This document shows, one piece after another, positions 32,043-41,100 of a DNA stretch of 64,000 bases. The stretch covers positions 3,527,501-3,591,500 of the forward strand of contig NZ_JQNB01000001.1 of assembly GCF_000745005.1 (NCBI RefSeq), read 5' to 3'. The notes below the pieces were generated by a model, which was not told the DNA's origin, did no database searches, and saw nothing but the letters and a program-made list of their open reading frames with translations. The stretch is from Luteibacter sp. 9135 (lineage in GTDB: Bacteria; Pseudomonadota; Gammaproteobacteria; Xanthomonadales; Rhodanobacteraceae). Position 1 is the first letter of the stretch. Every line of letters starts with the position of its first letter. A program made the position numbers and the translations under genes.

Positions 32043-32563
32043 GGCTGCAGGTCCACGTGGCTGGCAGTGCCCTGCAGGGTCTGCTGATTGCTGCCCGAGC
32101 CACCGATGGTGTCGACCACGATCTTCTGCAGCCCCGGGAACGCCGCCGCCAGACGGACGTCGACGTGATCCAGCCGCGCAGCGGTGTGGCAGGTGTAGTG
32201 ATACGCCGCGTCGATATCGGCATGGCCGCCAGGCTCGGTCGCACCGCCGAACCCGTGCGGCGACACCGTCGCGGACACGAGCGTGCAGCTGGCCGCCGCG
32301 GCGGGCACGAACCAGGTTCCCGCCTTCAGCGTGGCAAGGGCCTTGTCCAGCGCCGCGTGCTCCTGCGCCGAACCCGGCGGGTGCTCGAAGCCGACGGCGT
32401 CATGGCCGGGCAGACTCAACTGCACGTCGAGCGCGTCGGCTTCCATCGACACCCCGACGCTGGCCTGGCCATGCACATGGGGCCCCAGGTGACGTTCCTC
32501 GGCACCGGCGGCGGCGGGCAGCAGCGCAAGCAGGAACGGAAAGACCATCATCGACATATTCAT
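32039..32563 (-). CDS. DUF2796/ZrgA-like periplasmic zinc-binding protein
   Basis: This 174-residue exported protein has a signal peptide ([16 protein letters not shown]) and the DUF2796 motif [13 protein letters not shown], later HAALDKAL and a His-rich [18 protein letters not shown]. ZrgA proteins of this family bind zinc in the periplasm and help uptake in zinc-poor conditions. GGAG precedes the first ATG. A perfect Zur-like palindrome lies 24 bases upstream. It is co-transcribed with the CobW gene. Confidence 0.85.
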   Translation of the reverse strand: MNMSMMVFPFLLALLPAAAGAEERHLGPHVHGQASVGVSMEADALDVQLSLPGHDAVGFEHPPGSAQEHAALDKALATLKAGTWFVPAAAASCTLVSATVSPHGFGGATEPGGHADIDAAYHYTCHTAARLDHVDVRLAAAFPGLQKIVVDTIGGSGSNQQTLQGTASHVDLQP

Positions 32564-32585
32564 GGGTTCGTCTCCGGGTGAGTAT

Positions 32586-32600
32586 TGTTATAATATAACA
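32586..32600. promoter_or_regulatory. Zur-box-like palindrome
   Basis: TGTTATAATATAACA is a perfect 15-bp palindrome around a central base and contains the exact core GTTATAATATAAC, the proteobacterial Zur consensus as I recall it. It sits between the P-type ATPase stop and the ZrgA-like start, overlapping a TATAAT-like -10. Confidence 0.8.
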
Positions 32601-32619
32601 CTCGAAGCGAGCGATAGCG

Positions 32620-34509
32620 TCATGTTTCGTTGAATTTGAGCAGTCTTCCTGCATTCGCGATGACGATGAACGCGCCGAGGTTTTGCAGCATCGCGGCGGC
32701 GAGTGCGCCGTTGCCGGCCCATCCGCCGCCGAGCGCCATGCCGACCAGGGCCAGTGTCCAGGCCGCGCTGAGCCCCAGGTTGACCCGTAGCGTGCGCCGG
32801 GTGCGACGCGCCAGCCGCACCGCCGTGGCGATACGCGAGAAGTCGTCGCCCGCCAGCACGATATCCGCCGAGGCCAGGGCGATGTCGCTACCCTGCCCGC
32901 CCATCGCCATGCCGACCAGGCCTGCGCGCAGCGCCAGGGCATCGTTGATGCCGTCACCCACGACCAGCGGCTTGCCCCCTGCGGCGACCACCGATTGGAC
33001 GAAGGCCAGCTTGTCTGGGGGCAGCGCCCCGGCGACGACATCCTCCAGGCCCGCGATGTCGGCGACCCGGGCGGCTTCCGACGGACGATCGCCGGTGAGC
33101 AAGGCTTGCCGGCGGATGCCCAGCCCGCGCAGCGCGAGCAAGGTATCGGCCACGCCCTCGCGCACTTCGTCGGCCAGGCACACCCAGCCCAGCAGACGAC
33201 CCGCCTCGGCCACGGCCGCCACCGGCCCGTCATGATCCGGCGGTGCGGACACCGCGACGCCGTGCTGCCCGAGCAGGCTTTCGCGACCGAGGAACACGGG
33301 ACCCGCCGGGCCCTGCGCGCGCATGCCGAAGCCGGCCTCCTCGCGGATATCGTCCAGCGCGGCCGGCGTGCCCGGCCATTGCGCGATGGCACGCCCGACC
33401 GGATGGGTGCTGGCCGCGCCCAGCGCCATGGCGACGGACGCCAGGCGCGCGCGATCGTCCTCGTGCGATGGCGCCAGCCGGACCACGCGCAGGCGCCCGG
33501 TAGTGACCGTGCCGGTCTTGTCGACCACCAGGGCGTCGGCTTCGGCCAGGCGTTCGAACACGATGCTGCTCTTGACCAGGATGCCGTGGCGCGCGGCCAC
33601 GCTCACCGCGGCCAGCGCGGTGGATGGCGCGGCCAGCACCATGGCGGAGGGACACGCGGCCACCAGCAGCGCGAGCACGGCACCCATGCTCTGCGTGGTG
33701 AACCAGAGGATCAGGGCGACGAGCAGCACCAGCACGAGGTAGCGTCCCGCATAGCGTTCGAGCAGCCGGGTGATCGGCGGCTTGCTCCGCTCGGCGTCCT
33801 GCATCAGCGCCACCACGCGACCGAGCGCGGATTGCGAGCCGACGCGCGACACGCGCACGTGCAACAGGCCGTTGAGGCTGAGCGAACTACCCAGCACGGT
33901 GTCGCCCACCGCCACTTCCACGGGCAACGATTCGCCGGTGAGCGATGCGGTGTCCACGCTGGCCGTTCCCGTGACCACCACGCCATCGGCGGGTATGCGA
34001 TCGCCGGGCCGCACCTCGATCACGTCGCCGGCCACCAGCCGCTCGGCAGGCACCGTGTCCACCTGGCCGTCGCGCACCATGCGCGCCGTGCTGGCCGTGA
34101 GGGCGGTCAGGGCCTCCACCGCTTCGCGCGTGCCCAGCAGCGAGCGGTCTTCCAGCATCTGCCCGACCAGCATGATGACCGGCAGCAGCGTGGCGGTGAC
34201 GAAGTTGGCCGACACCAGGCAGGCCAGGATCGCCAGCGCCACCAGCTGGTCGACCACGCCATGCAGGTCGGGCTGATGCAGGCTGCGCAGGGCCGAGGCG
34301 AACGCGGGTCCCGCCACGAGCACGGCGGCGACGGCCTGGAGCAGGCCCACCTCGACCGTGCGCTCGGGAAACAACGCGGCCAGCACGAACGAAAAAGCGA
34401 TGAGGCCCGCGGCCAGCAACACCGCGACGATGCGCAGGCGCCAGCGGCGACGTTCGCTGCCGGTCAGCAGCATCGCGCCCGGCGAGGCGACGGTGGCGGT
34501 AACGGTCAT
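32620..34509 (-). CDS. P1B-type cation ATPase with CPS motif
   Basis: This 629-residue inner-membrane pump has an actuator TGES, phosphorylation site DKTGTVTTG, ATP-site THPVGRAI and hinge GDGINDAL. The membrane metal motif is CPS (VAACPSAMVLAAP) instead of CPC, and no N-terminal metal-binding domain precedes the first helix. The Lys and Asp that complete the zinc site in ZntA are not apparent in the last helices. Metal and direction are therefore uncertain. Its ATG overlaps the preceding SPFH gene stop. Gene order recalls PA2434-PA2439 of Pseudomonas aeruginosa (from memory). Confidence 0.88.
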   Translation of the reverse strand: MTVTATVASPGAMLLTGSERRRWRLRIVAVLLAAGLIAFSFVLAALFPERTVEVGLLQAVAAVLVAGPAFASALRSLHQPDLHGVVDQLVALAILACLVSANFVTATLLPVIMLVGQMLEDRSLLGTREAVEALTALTASTARMVRDGQVDTVPAERLVAGDVIEVRPGDRIPADGVVVTGTASVDTASLTGESLPVEVAVGDTVLGSSLSLNGLLHVRVSRVGSQSALGRVVALMQDAERSKPPITRLLERYAGRYLVLVLLVALILWFTTQSMGAVLALLVAACPSAMVLAAPSTALAAVSVAARHGILVKSSIVFERLAEADALVVDKTGTVTTGRLRVVRLAPSHEDDRARLASVAMALGAASTHPVGRAIAQWPGTPAALDDIREEAGFGMRAQGPAGPVFLGRESLLGQHGVAVSAPPDHDGPVAAVAEAGRLLGWVCLADEVREGVADTLLALRGLGIRRQALLTGDRPSEAARVADIAGLEDVVAGALPPDKLAFVQSVVAAGGKPLVVGDGINDALALRAGLVGMAMGGQGSDIALASADIVLAGDDFSRIATAVRLARRTRRTLRVNLGLSAAWTLALVGMALGGGWAGNGALAAAMLQNLGAFIVIANAGRLLKFNET

Positions 34510-35546
34510 GGGCTGGCTCCGGAGATCAGGACATGCGTGTGATCGCCGGCAGGCACCGTATCGACCCGGCCGACGATGTCGAAGATCGACCTGACCCGCT
34601 CGCGATAGATCTGGTCGACCACGGTGCGCCGGTCCAGCGAGGGGTCGCGGCCCAGCGACAGCACCACGGCCGAACGTTCCTCGGCCTTGTGCACCGCCTC
34701 CTGCGCGCGGGCACGCGCCTCGTCGAGGGCACGCTCACGATTCTGCTCGGCCATCTGGCGGCGGTTCTCGGCAGTGGTCCGCGCATCGGCCAGCGAGCGC
34801 TCCACCTGCTGGGCGACGGTCAGCACGCTGTCGAACGATTCCTTGGCCCCGGCGGGGATCGACGGCACCACGTCGATGCGCGCCACGCGGATGCCCATGC
34901 CGCCGTGGGTATCGGCCGCGGCGGCAAGGCGCCGGTTGACCTCGCTCACCAGGTCGAGCGCGAAACGCTCACGCTGCGTGGCCAGCCGTGGCGTGCCCGC
35001 TGCCTCCGGCCGTGCCACCAGGATGCCGTCGAGGGAGCGGCTGGCGCACAGGTGCACGGCGGCGGCGATGAGCGCACGCCGCAGCAGCGGCTCGATATGG
35101 TCGCCCGCGGTCACGAAGGCCACCGGATCGTCGATCTGGTAGAACAGCATGGTGCGCAGGTGGACCAGGGCTCCATCGCCGGTCATGAAGAACCACGTGT
35201 TGTCGCGCGCGTTCGGCGAGGTGGCGGCACCCTGCCCCGGCACGTCCTGCATGCCTTCGTCCATGGGCGATCGCGCCTCGAGCACGTCGGGCGCGAACTG
35301 CACCTGGCGCCCCTGCGAAGGCAGCAGGATCACGGCGTCGATCGGCGCGGGCCAGGTCAGCAGCAGGCCGGGGCCCGCCGTGCGGACCACCTGGCCGAAG
35401 CGCATGACCACCGCGCGGCTGTCGGCCGGCACGCGCTGCACGCCGTGCAGCAACCAGGCGCCGGCCAGCAGGGCAACCAACGCGAAGAGCAACCGGAACG
35501 ACCAGGTCAGCGTGTCGGCAAGGACGGGTGCACGCATGGGCATCAT
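34506..35546 (-). CDS. SPFH/HflC-HflK-type membrane protein
   Basis: This 346-residue protein has one N-terminal membrane helix (LLFALVALLAGAWLL) then an SPFH/band-7 domain (VPADSRAVVMRFGQVVRTAGPGLLLTWPAPID) and a long charged coiled coil rich in Ala, Glu and Arg (about residues 245-300). SPFH proteins make ring or cage assemblies that organise membrane partners such as FtsH. Four-base overlaps link it to the ATPase and to a second SPFH gene, so it probably scaffolds that transporter. Confidence 0.85.
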   Translation of the reverse strand: MMPMRAPVLADTLTWSFRLLFALVALLAGAWLLHGVQRVPADSRAVVMRFGQVVRTAGPGLLLTWPAPIDAVILLPSQGRQVQFAPDVLEARSPMDEGMQDVPGQGAATSPNARDNTWFFMTGDGALVHLRTMLFYQIDDPVAFVTAGDHIEPLLRRALIAAAVHLCASRSLDGILVARPEAAGTPRLATQRERFALDLVSEVNRRLAAAADTHGGMGIRVARIDVVPSIPAGAKESFDSVLTVAQQVERSLADARTTAENRRQMAEQNRERALDEARARAQEAVHKAEERSAVVLSLGRDPSLDRRTVVDQIYRERVRSIFDIVGRVDTVPAGDHTHVLISGASP

Positions 35547-36499
35547 GGCTTCTTCGCGCCCTGCCCGGCCGCCGGACCGTCCACCAGCATGCGGAACGGC
35601 GCGGCATCCGTGCGCAGGATGATCCGGGTGCCCGGCCCGACCGCGGCATCCATGGTGTCGAACGATCGCAGCATCGTGTAGAGCTTCGGATCGGTGGTGT
35701 ACGCCTTCTGGTAGATGGCGGTGGACTGCGTCTGCGCGTCCGCCTCGATACCCGCCGCCTCGGCCTTGGCCCCGGCCACGGCGATGCGCGCATCGCGCTC
35801 GGCTTCCGACACGATCTGCGCCGCCTGCCGCTGGCCCTCGGCGGAGCGCTGCGCGGCCGCTGTGTCGCGCTCGGATTTCATCCGGTCGATCGTCGCCTGC
35901 AAGGCTTCGCTGGAGAGCGTCAGGCGCTCGATACCCACCTGGCGAATATCCACGCCGTAGACACGCCGGGCCTGCTCGCCCACGCGCTCACGCAGCCGCG
36001 CCTCGAACGCATCGATGCGGATGTGTCCCGGATCGGTGTTGACCATCTGGGCCAGGTCGAAACTGCTGGCCGTCATTTCCAGCGACGACGCCATCAGGCT
36101 GCGCAGCTGCGACGCGGCCACGTCCGGATCGTTCTGCACGGCACGCAGGAACAGCTGCACGTCGTCGGCGCGATGCGGCACCGACCAGACCACGTAAGCC
36201 TGCACCAGGACACGCAGGCCGTCGCGCGTACCCACGTCCTGCAGGCCACTGGATGTGGTGCGCAGCCGAAGATCCACCAGCGTGGTCGCCTCCACTGGCG
36301 AAGGCCATTTGAAGGCCGCGCCCGGTGCCAGCAGGACGCGGTCCGGACGGCCGAACCGGGTGACCACCACGCCCTCGCCCGGGCTGACGATGACGATGCA
36401 CGCGCAGACCGCGGCCAGCAGCACGATGGCCGCCGCCACGGACCAGCGAACGGTACGGGCGCGTGGCGACGAGGTGGCCGATGCTTCGGTAATGCTCAC
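35543..36499 (-). CDS. SPFH/HflC-like membrane protein
   Basis: This 318-residue protein has an N-terminal helix (AAAIVLLAAVCACIVIV), then VVTRFGRPDRVLLAPGAAFKW, the HflC-like band-7 start, VDIRQVGIERLTL, and a coiled coil with AAGIEADAQTQSTAIYQKAY. Similarity to HflC is clear but it lies outside an hflKC-hflX locus and in a putative zinc operon. It is the middle of three successive SPFH genes joined by ATGA overlaps. Confidence 0.87.
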   Translation of the reverse strand: MSITEASATSSPRARTVRWSVAAAIVLLAAVCACIVIVSPGEGVVVTRFGRPDRVLLAPGAAFKWPSPVEATTLVDLRLRTTSSGLQDVGTRDGLRVLVQAYVVWSVPHRADDVQLFLRAVQNDPDVAASQLRSLMASSLEMTASSFDLAQMVNTDPGHIRIDAFEARLRERVGEQARRVYGVDIRQVGIERLTLSSEALQATIDRMKSERDTAAAQRSAEGQRQAAQIVSEAERDARIAVAGAKAEAAGIEADAQTQSTAIYQKAYTTDPKLYTMLRSFDTMDAAVGPGTRIILRTDAAPFRMLVDGPAAGQGAKKP

Positions 36500-38397
36500 A
36501 AGGTGTCCCCTGGTCCGGCTGCGACGGGTCGAAGGTCGAGCGTGGCCTTCTCGCTGTCGAGGCGGTGATCGATGATGGTGAGGTGGGCACGGTTGAGCGC
36601 GTCGCCCACGTGCGTCAGCCAGGATTCGAAAACGAACACGTCCGGCCCCGCATGCAGGCTTCTTGTGCTGGCCTGGAAGGTGGCGAAGGTAGCCTGGGCG
36701 CCGCCGATCTTCTCGCTGGCCTCGGCGCGGGCCTGGTTGACGGTTCGTGATGCGTCCTGGGCGGCACTGCCGCGCAGGGCGAACGCGCGTGCCTCGCTCT
36801 GGAAACGCATCGCGTCGCTGCGGATGCCTGCCGCCTGCACGTTGTGGTATGCCGAGGCGGCACCGCTGGGCGGATGGATCGCCTCCACCACCACGTTGAC
36901 CACCGCGATGCCCGCATGGAACGCGGCCACGCGCCGTTGCAGGTCGTCGCGAAAGCGCTCGATGAAACCGGCGCGGTTTTCGCCCAGCAGTTCGTCCAGC
37001 GTGGACGACGAGAAATGGGTCACCAACATCCGCCCCGCCTCGGCGCGGATGAGCGCGGCCGGATCGGTGGCGCCGTACACCGAGGCCATCGCGCCGTCGT
37101 CGTCGTCGGCCACGCGGAACACCACGCGCAGATCGACGTTGACCACCTGGAAGCCCTGCCGGTCACCGGAGCGGCTGGCGATGAGGTAGCTGGCCTCGCC
37201 CGGGTGCGAGCCATCCCACAGCCGGTCCGCCGTCGCGGCCGGAATCGCCTCCGCGCCCATCGCGCCCTCGGCATCGTCGGCACCCGCACTGGCCAGTTCG
37301 GCCATGAGGCGACCGCCCGGCTTGCCGGAAAACACGATCGGCAGCGGATGGATCACCCCGAACTCCACCGTGCGTGCGCGCCCCAGCGGCCACGGCAGGT
37401 GCACGTGCAGGCCCGGTCCGACGACGGCGACCGGCACGCCGAAGCGTTCGACGACCGCGCGCTGCGACACGCCCAGGACGGTCACGGCGCTGGACAGCCA
37501 CGCCAGCAGCAGCACGAAGAGTCCGGTCGGCAACGCGGCGCGGGCGAGGAAGGCCAGTACCCAGCTGCGCGCGAGGTCGATCCCGTAGGCATCGCGCAAC
37601 CAGCGCGCCGCATGGCCCGGACGCGGCCATGCCATGCGCAGCACGGAGGTCAGCCACGGGAGGGCCGGATTGCGCCGCGTGGACGTGGGACCCAGCGGCA
37701 TGAACAGTTGCAGCGCCGCGCGCAGGATGGACTCGACCGCACAGGCGCCGATGACGCCACCGACGACGTAAAGCACGCCGTTGGCCCACAGGTAGCCCTG
37801 CGCGGCGAACAGGCTGGCGACGCCGCCCGCGGCCAGGGACAGCAGCGGCGCCCGCAGCAGATCGCCCACGCCCGGCCCGTCTCCAGGCGACCAGGTCGCC
37901 GCCAGCCTTTGCAGGAATACGGCGGGTAGCGTGGCCAGCAGCAGAACCACCGCGGTCCACAGGGGCGGCGGCGTATCCATCCAGCCTGGCACGCGGAGGA
38001 ACCCGACGACGCCCAGCAGCACGACGAGGTTGCCCGCGACGGCCACGATCCCCGGCAACCAGTCGCCGGTCCAGTCGATGGCGTCGAACCGTGCCCGAAG
38101 CCGGCGTAAGGCAAGCGTGGCCTGTGCGAGCCAGGGCGACGACGGCAGCTTCGGGTAGGCCATGGCCCGGGCCGGGCCGACCCAACCGTCCGGCCGTGCA
38201 CGCACGCGTGCTACCAGACCTTCGGCGAACCACCCCGTGGCGGCGGCCAGCAGGGACAGGCCGGCCAGGCGGAGCGCCAGTGCGTCGGCCGACAGGGCGA
38301 CTAGAGAAAGGATGAAGGCAAGCGTGCCGGCCACCGGCATGATCCAGGGGACCGATGGCGACGGACGTCGGTCACCAGCGTGCGAATACGGGAGCAT
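36496..38397 (-). CDS. multi-pass membrane protein with C-terminal SPFH domain
   Basis: This 633-residue protein has about six hydrophobic segments in its first 290 residues (for example IMPVAGTLAFILSLVALSA, IVAVAGNLVVLLGVVGFL, LPTGLFVLLLAWLSSAV) followed by a band-7/HflK-like domain (VSQRAVVERFGVPVAVVGPG to about residue 560) and an Ala/Glu-rich coiled coil. The extra membrane half distinguishes it from ordinary HflK. It is the first gene of the four-gene operon, 52 bases downstream of a Zur-box-like palindrome. The ATG of MLPYSHAG is chosen. Confidence 0.82.
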   Translation of the reverse strand: MLPYSHAGDRRPSPSVPWIMPVAGTLAFILSLVALSADALALRLAGLSLLAAATGWFAEGLVARVRARPDGWVGPARAMAYPKLPSSPWLAQATLALRRLRARFDAIDWTGDWLPGIVAVAGNLVVLLGVVGFLRVPGWMDTPPPLWTAVVLLLATLPAVFLQRLAATWSPGDGPGVGDLLRAPLLSLAAGGVASLFAAQGYLWANGVLYVVGGVIGACAVESILRAALQLFMPLGPTSTRRNPALPWLTSVLRMAWPRPGHAARWLRDAYGIDLARSWVLAFLARAALPTGLFVLLLAWLSSAVTVLGVSQRAVVERFGVPVAVVGPGLHVHLPWPLGRARTVEFGVIHPLPIVFSGKPGGRLMAELASAGADDAEGAMGAEAIPAATADRLWDGSHPGEASYLIASRSGDRQGFQVVNVDLRVVFRVADDDDGAMASVYGATDPAALIRAEAGRMLVTHFSSSTLDELLGENRAGFIERFRDDLQRRVAAFHAGIAVVNVVVEAIHPPSGAASAYHNVQAAGIRSDAMRFQSEARAFALRGSAAQDASRTVNQARAEASEKIGGAQATFATFQASTRSLHAGPDVFVFESWLTHVGDALNRAHLTIIDHRLDSEKATLDLRPVAAGPGDTL

Positions 38398-38448
38398 GTG
38401 CGACGCCTGCAAACGAAAAGGGCCGGACCCCACGAGGCGTCCGGCTGC

Positions 38449-38467
38449 GACGTTATGTTATAACGTC
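38449..38467. promoter_or_regulatory. second Zur-box-like palindrome
   Basis: GACGTTAT/ATAACGTC flank a 3-base centre, and the core GTTATGTTATAAC matches GTTATAATATAAC at 11 of 13 positions. It lies in the divergent gap between the SPFH/ATPase operon and the LacI-family gene, so either could be regulated. Confidence 0.7.
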
Positions 38468-38672
38468 TATCGCAATCAAGCCCCAGGCGTCATTCCTCAG
38501 GAACTTGCGAAAGTGTGGGCGGCCTTCGGGCTTCGGGGCGCTACCACGTCCCTGGGAGAGCTTCGCCAAGGCGTTCAGCATCGCGCCGATGACGTGCCGG
38601 AGCGGAATTGAGTTTAACGGGCCGGGCGGTCACTATCCCCGGTATTCCCGTCAGGTTCCCTACGCGCCCGCC

Positions 38673-39725
38673 ATGCCGCCCAAGAAAAGCACGCCGAAGA
38701 AGACCGCTCCAGCGAAGGCAAGACAGAAGATGCAGATGGCGGACATCGCCCGCCTGAGCGGCGTGTCCAAGTCCACCGTATCGCGCGCACTGGCCGGCAG
38801 CGCGCTCATCAGCGAGGAAACCCGGGAGCGCGTCCGCGAGGTCGCCTCCCGTTTCAAGTACACGATCAACCGGATGGCGGTGGAGTTGCGCTCCGGCACC
38901 AACCGCACCATCGCCGTCGTGGTGCCCTACGAGGACCACTGCCGCCAGACCTTCGCCGACCCCTTCTTCCACGCCATGATCGGCAGCCTGGCCGACGCGC
39001 TGACCGAGCGCGGGCTGGAAATGCTGCTCACGCGCGTTCCCGCCGACCACATCGATTCAATCGCCGCCATCGTCGACGGCGGCCGCGCCGCAGGCGTCAT
39101 CCTCATCGGCCAGTGGCGCCAGCACGAGGCGCTGAACGAACTGGCCGCCCGGTCCGTACCGTTCGTGGTCTGGGGTGCCCACCTTCCCGGGCAGCAATAC
39201 TGCAGCATCGGTGGCGACAACCGGCTGGGCGGCCGCCTTGCCGGCGAGCATCTGGTGGCGAAGGGCCGCACGCAGGCCATCTTCCTGGGTGACCGCGAGC
39301 TACCGGAAGTGGCCCTGCGCCTCAAGGGCTTCACCGAGGCCCTCAAGGCCGGCGGCGCATCCCTCGGCGCGCGCCGGATCAAGGCGACGTCGTTCCTGCC
39401 GGACTCGGGGCGCGAGGTCATGCAGGCGGTGATGAAAGAAGGCCATGCCATCGATGCCATCTTCGCCAGCAGCGACCTCCTGGCCATGACGGCCGTGGGC
39501 GTCCTGCACGAGCACGGCATCTCTGTACCTGGCGACGTATCCGTCATCGGCTACGACGACGTGGGCATCTCGGCGCACTTCAATCCGCCGCTGACCACGG
39601 TGCGACAGCCCATCCATGCCGGCGGCGTGGCGCTGGTCGATGCATTGACCCGGCTCATCGCCGGCGAAGCCGTGGCGGACGAGCCCATGCTGCCGACGGA
39701 ACTGGTCGCGCGCGCCAGCAGTTGA
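38673..39725 (+). CDS. LacI-family transcriptional regulator
   Basis: This 350-residue regulator has a Lys/Ala-rich N-terminal tail (PKKSTPKKTAPAKAR), an HTH (MADIARLSGVSKSTVSRALAG), the hinge helix region and a periplasmic-binding-type effector domain (TIAVVVPYED to VIGYDDVGISAHFNPPLTTVRQP). It should bind a sugar-like ligand and a CG-centred palindrome. One such operator (45760-45773) lies ahead of the TonB receptor gene 7 kb away, but no link is proven. The neighbour across the divergent gap is the Zur-type operon. Confidence 0.9.
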   Translation: MPPKKSTPKKTAPAKARQKMQMADIARLSGVSKSTVSRALAGSALISEETRERVREVASRFKYTINRMAVELRSGTNRTIAVVVPYEDHCRQTFADPFFHAMIGSLADALTERGLEMLLTRVPADHIDSIAAIVDGGRAAGVILIGQWRQHEALNELAARSVPFVVWGAHLPGQQYCSIGGDNRLGGRLAGEHLVAKGRTQAIFLGDRELPEVALRLKGFTEALKAGGASLGARRIKATSFLPDSGREVMQAVMKEGHAIDAIFASSDLLAMTAVGVLHEHGISVPGDVSVIGYDDVGISAHFNPPLTTVRQPIHAGGVALVDALTRLIAGEAVADEPMLPTELVARASS

Positions 39726-39741
39726 AGCTGCCGCCGCGACC

Positions 39742-40989
39742 TCAGTAACCCTGGCCCGTCGCGGTCCTCGACTCGATCGCCACCGTGGGCGACCCGCCGG
39801 CCGATGACACCACCACCCGGTTGCGCCCGCCCCGCTTGGCCGCGTACAGGGCGCTATCGGCCGTCATGACCATGTCGTTCCAGGCCTCGCCCGGCTGCGC
39901 CACGTGCAGCCCCACGCTGACCGTGCAGGCCAGGCTGTCGCGCGCGTTGAGCAGGATGGGTTCGCCTTCCACCGCCTGGCGTAGTCGTTCGGCGACCAGT
40001 CCTGCCGCCCAATCGTCGGCATCCAGCAGCAACACCATGAATTCCTCGCCGCCCACGCGGCCCAACCGGTGCGGCGGCGGCACATGCAAGCGCAGCCGGT
40101 CGGCGATCGCGACCAGGGCCTCATCGCCGCCGACATGGCCCCAGCGATCGTTGATCCCCTTGAAATGGTCGACGTCGATCATCACCACCCCGATCCGCTG
40201 GCGCCGTCGTGACGCATCCACGGCGGCACGCTGGCCCAGCTCCCAGATGACCCGGCGATTGGACAACCCGGTCAGCGCATCCTGGCTGGCATACCGGACC
40301 AGTTCGGCATCGAACTGCCGGGTCAGCATCCACAGGAACCCCGGCGTGATGACCCAGGTCAGGAGCAGCCGGGTCAGCAGGCCGAAGTTCGCGGTGGGAT
40401 CGACACCGATAACCATGTCGGCATGGGCCAGCCACCACAGGCAACGCGCCAGCAGCGCCAGCGCCCAGAGGAAATGGAACGCGGCGCCCACCCGTGCCGC
40501 GGCGCGACGGGATTCGTCACGGCATTGCCAGAGCATGACGCCGGCCGCCACGGTGAGCATGCCGCGCAGCGTGGTGCCGGCCGGGATCATGAACTGGTAA
40601 AGCTGGCCCACCACGCCCACGTAGATCACTTCGAGCAGCCCCATCACCGAGACCAGGACGATCAGCGGCCATATCCGGAACGGGCGATCGAGATACAGCC
40701 AGAACGAAACGAGCGAGAACGTCGTGCCCAGGTCGATCAGGAGGTTGCCCACCACGCTCGACCCGATCACGACGACACGGAATGCGGGCACGATCAACAC
40801 GATGAAGCCCGCGGCTATGCCGGCATGACTGGCCGCCATCCACAGCATGCCCTGGATGTAGCGACGCTTGCGCAGCGCGACGTGCAGGGCCGCGAACATG
40901 ATGGCGGACAGCGTCGAGAACAACGCATTGATGATGAGCAAGGTGCCGGCATGCGCCTGCGCCGCGAGCCATTCCACGTAGATCACCAA
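39742..40989 (-). CDS. membrane-bound diguanylate cyclase
   Basis: This 415-residue protein has about seven hydrophobic segments (residues 12-245, for example LLIINALFSTLSAIMFAAL and GMLWMAASHAGIAAGFIVL) acting as an uncharacterised membrane sensor, then a GGDEF domain with the active GGEEF form (RVGGEEFMVLL). It makes cyclic di-GMP at the inner membrane. The start is GTG with AGGG upstream. It converges with the LacI gene, 16 bp apart. Confidence 0.88.
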   Translation of the reverse strand: MVIYVEWLAAQAHAGTLLIINALFSTLSAIMFAALHVALRKRRYIQGMLWMAASHAGIAAGFIVLIVPAFRVVVIGSSVVGNLLIDLGTTFSLVSFWLYLDRPFRIWPLIVLVSVMGLLEVIYVGVVGQLYQFMIPAGTTLRGMLTVAAGVMLWQCRDESRRAAARVGAAFHFLWALALLARCLWWLAHADMVIGVDPTANFGLLTRLLLTWVITPGFLWMLTRQFDAELVRYASQDALTGLSNRRVIWELGQRAAVDASRRRQRIGVVMIDVDHFKGINDRWGHVGGDEALVAIADRLRLHVPPPHRLGRVGGEEFMVLLLDADDWAAGLVAERLRQAVEGEPILLNARDSLACTVSVGLHVAQPGEAWNDMVMTADSALYAAKRGGRNRVVVSSAGGSPTVAIESRTATGQGY

Positions 40990-41100
40990 CCCTGACGAGT
41001 GACGGGCGTTCGCCCGGCGCGAAGTATAGAGCGAGCCCTTCTTACCAAGGCTACACCCCGTGTATCGGCCGCCGTACCCGTTTCTGGATGGTTTTCGTCA

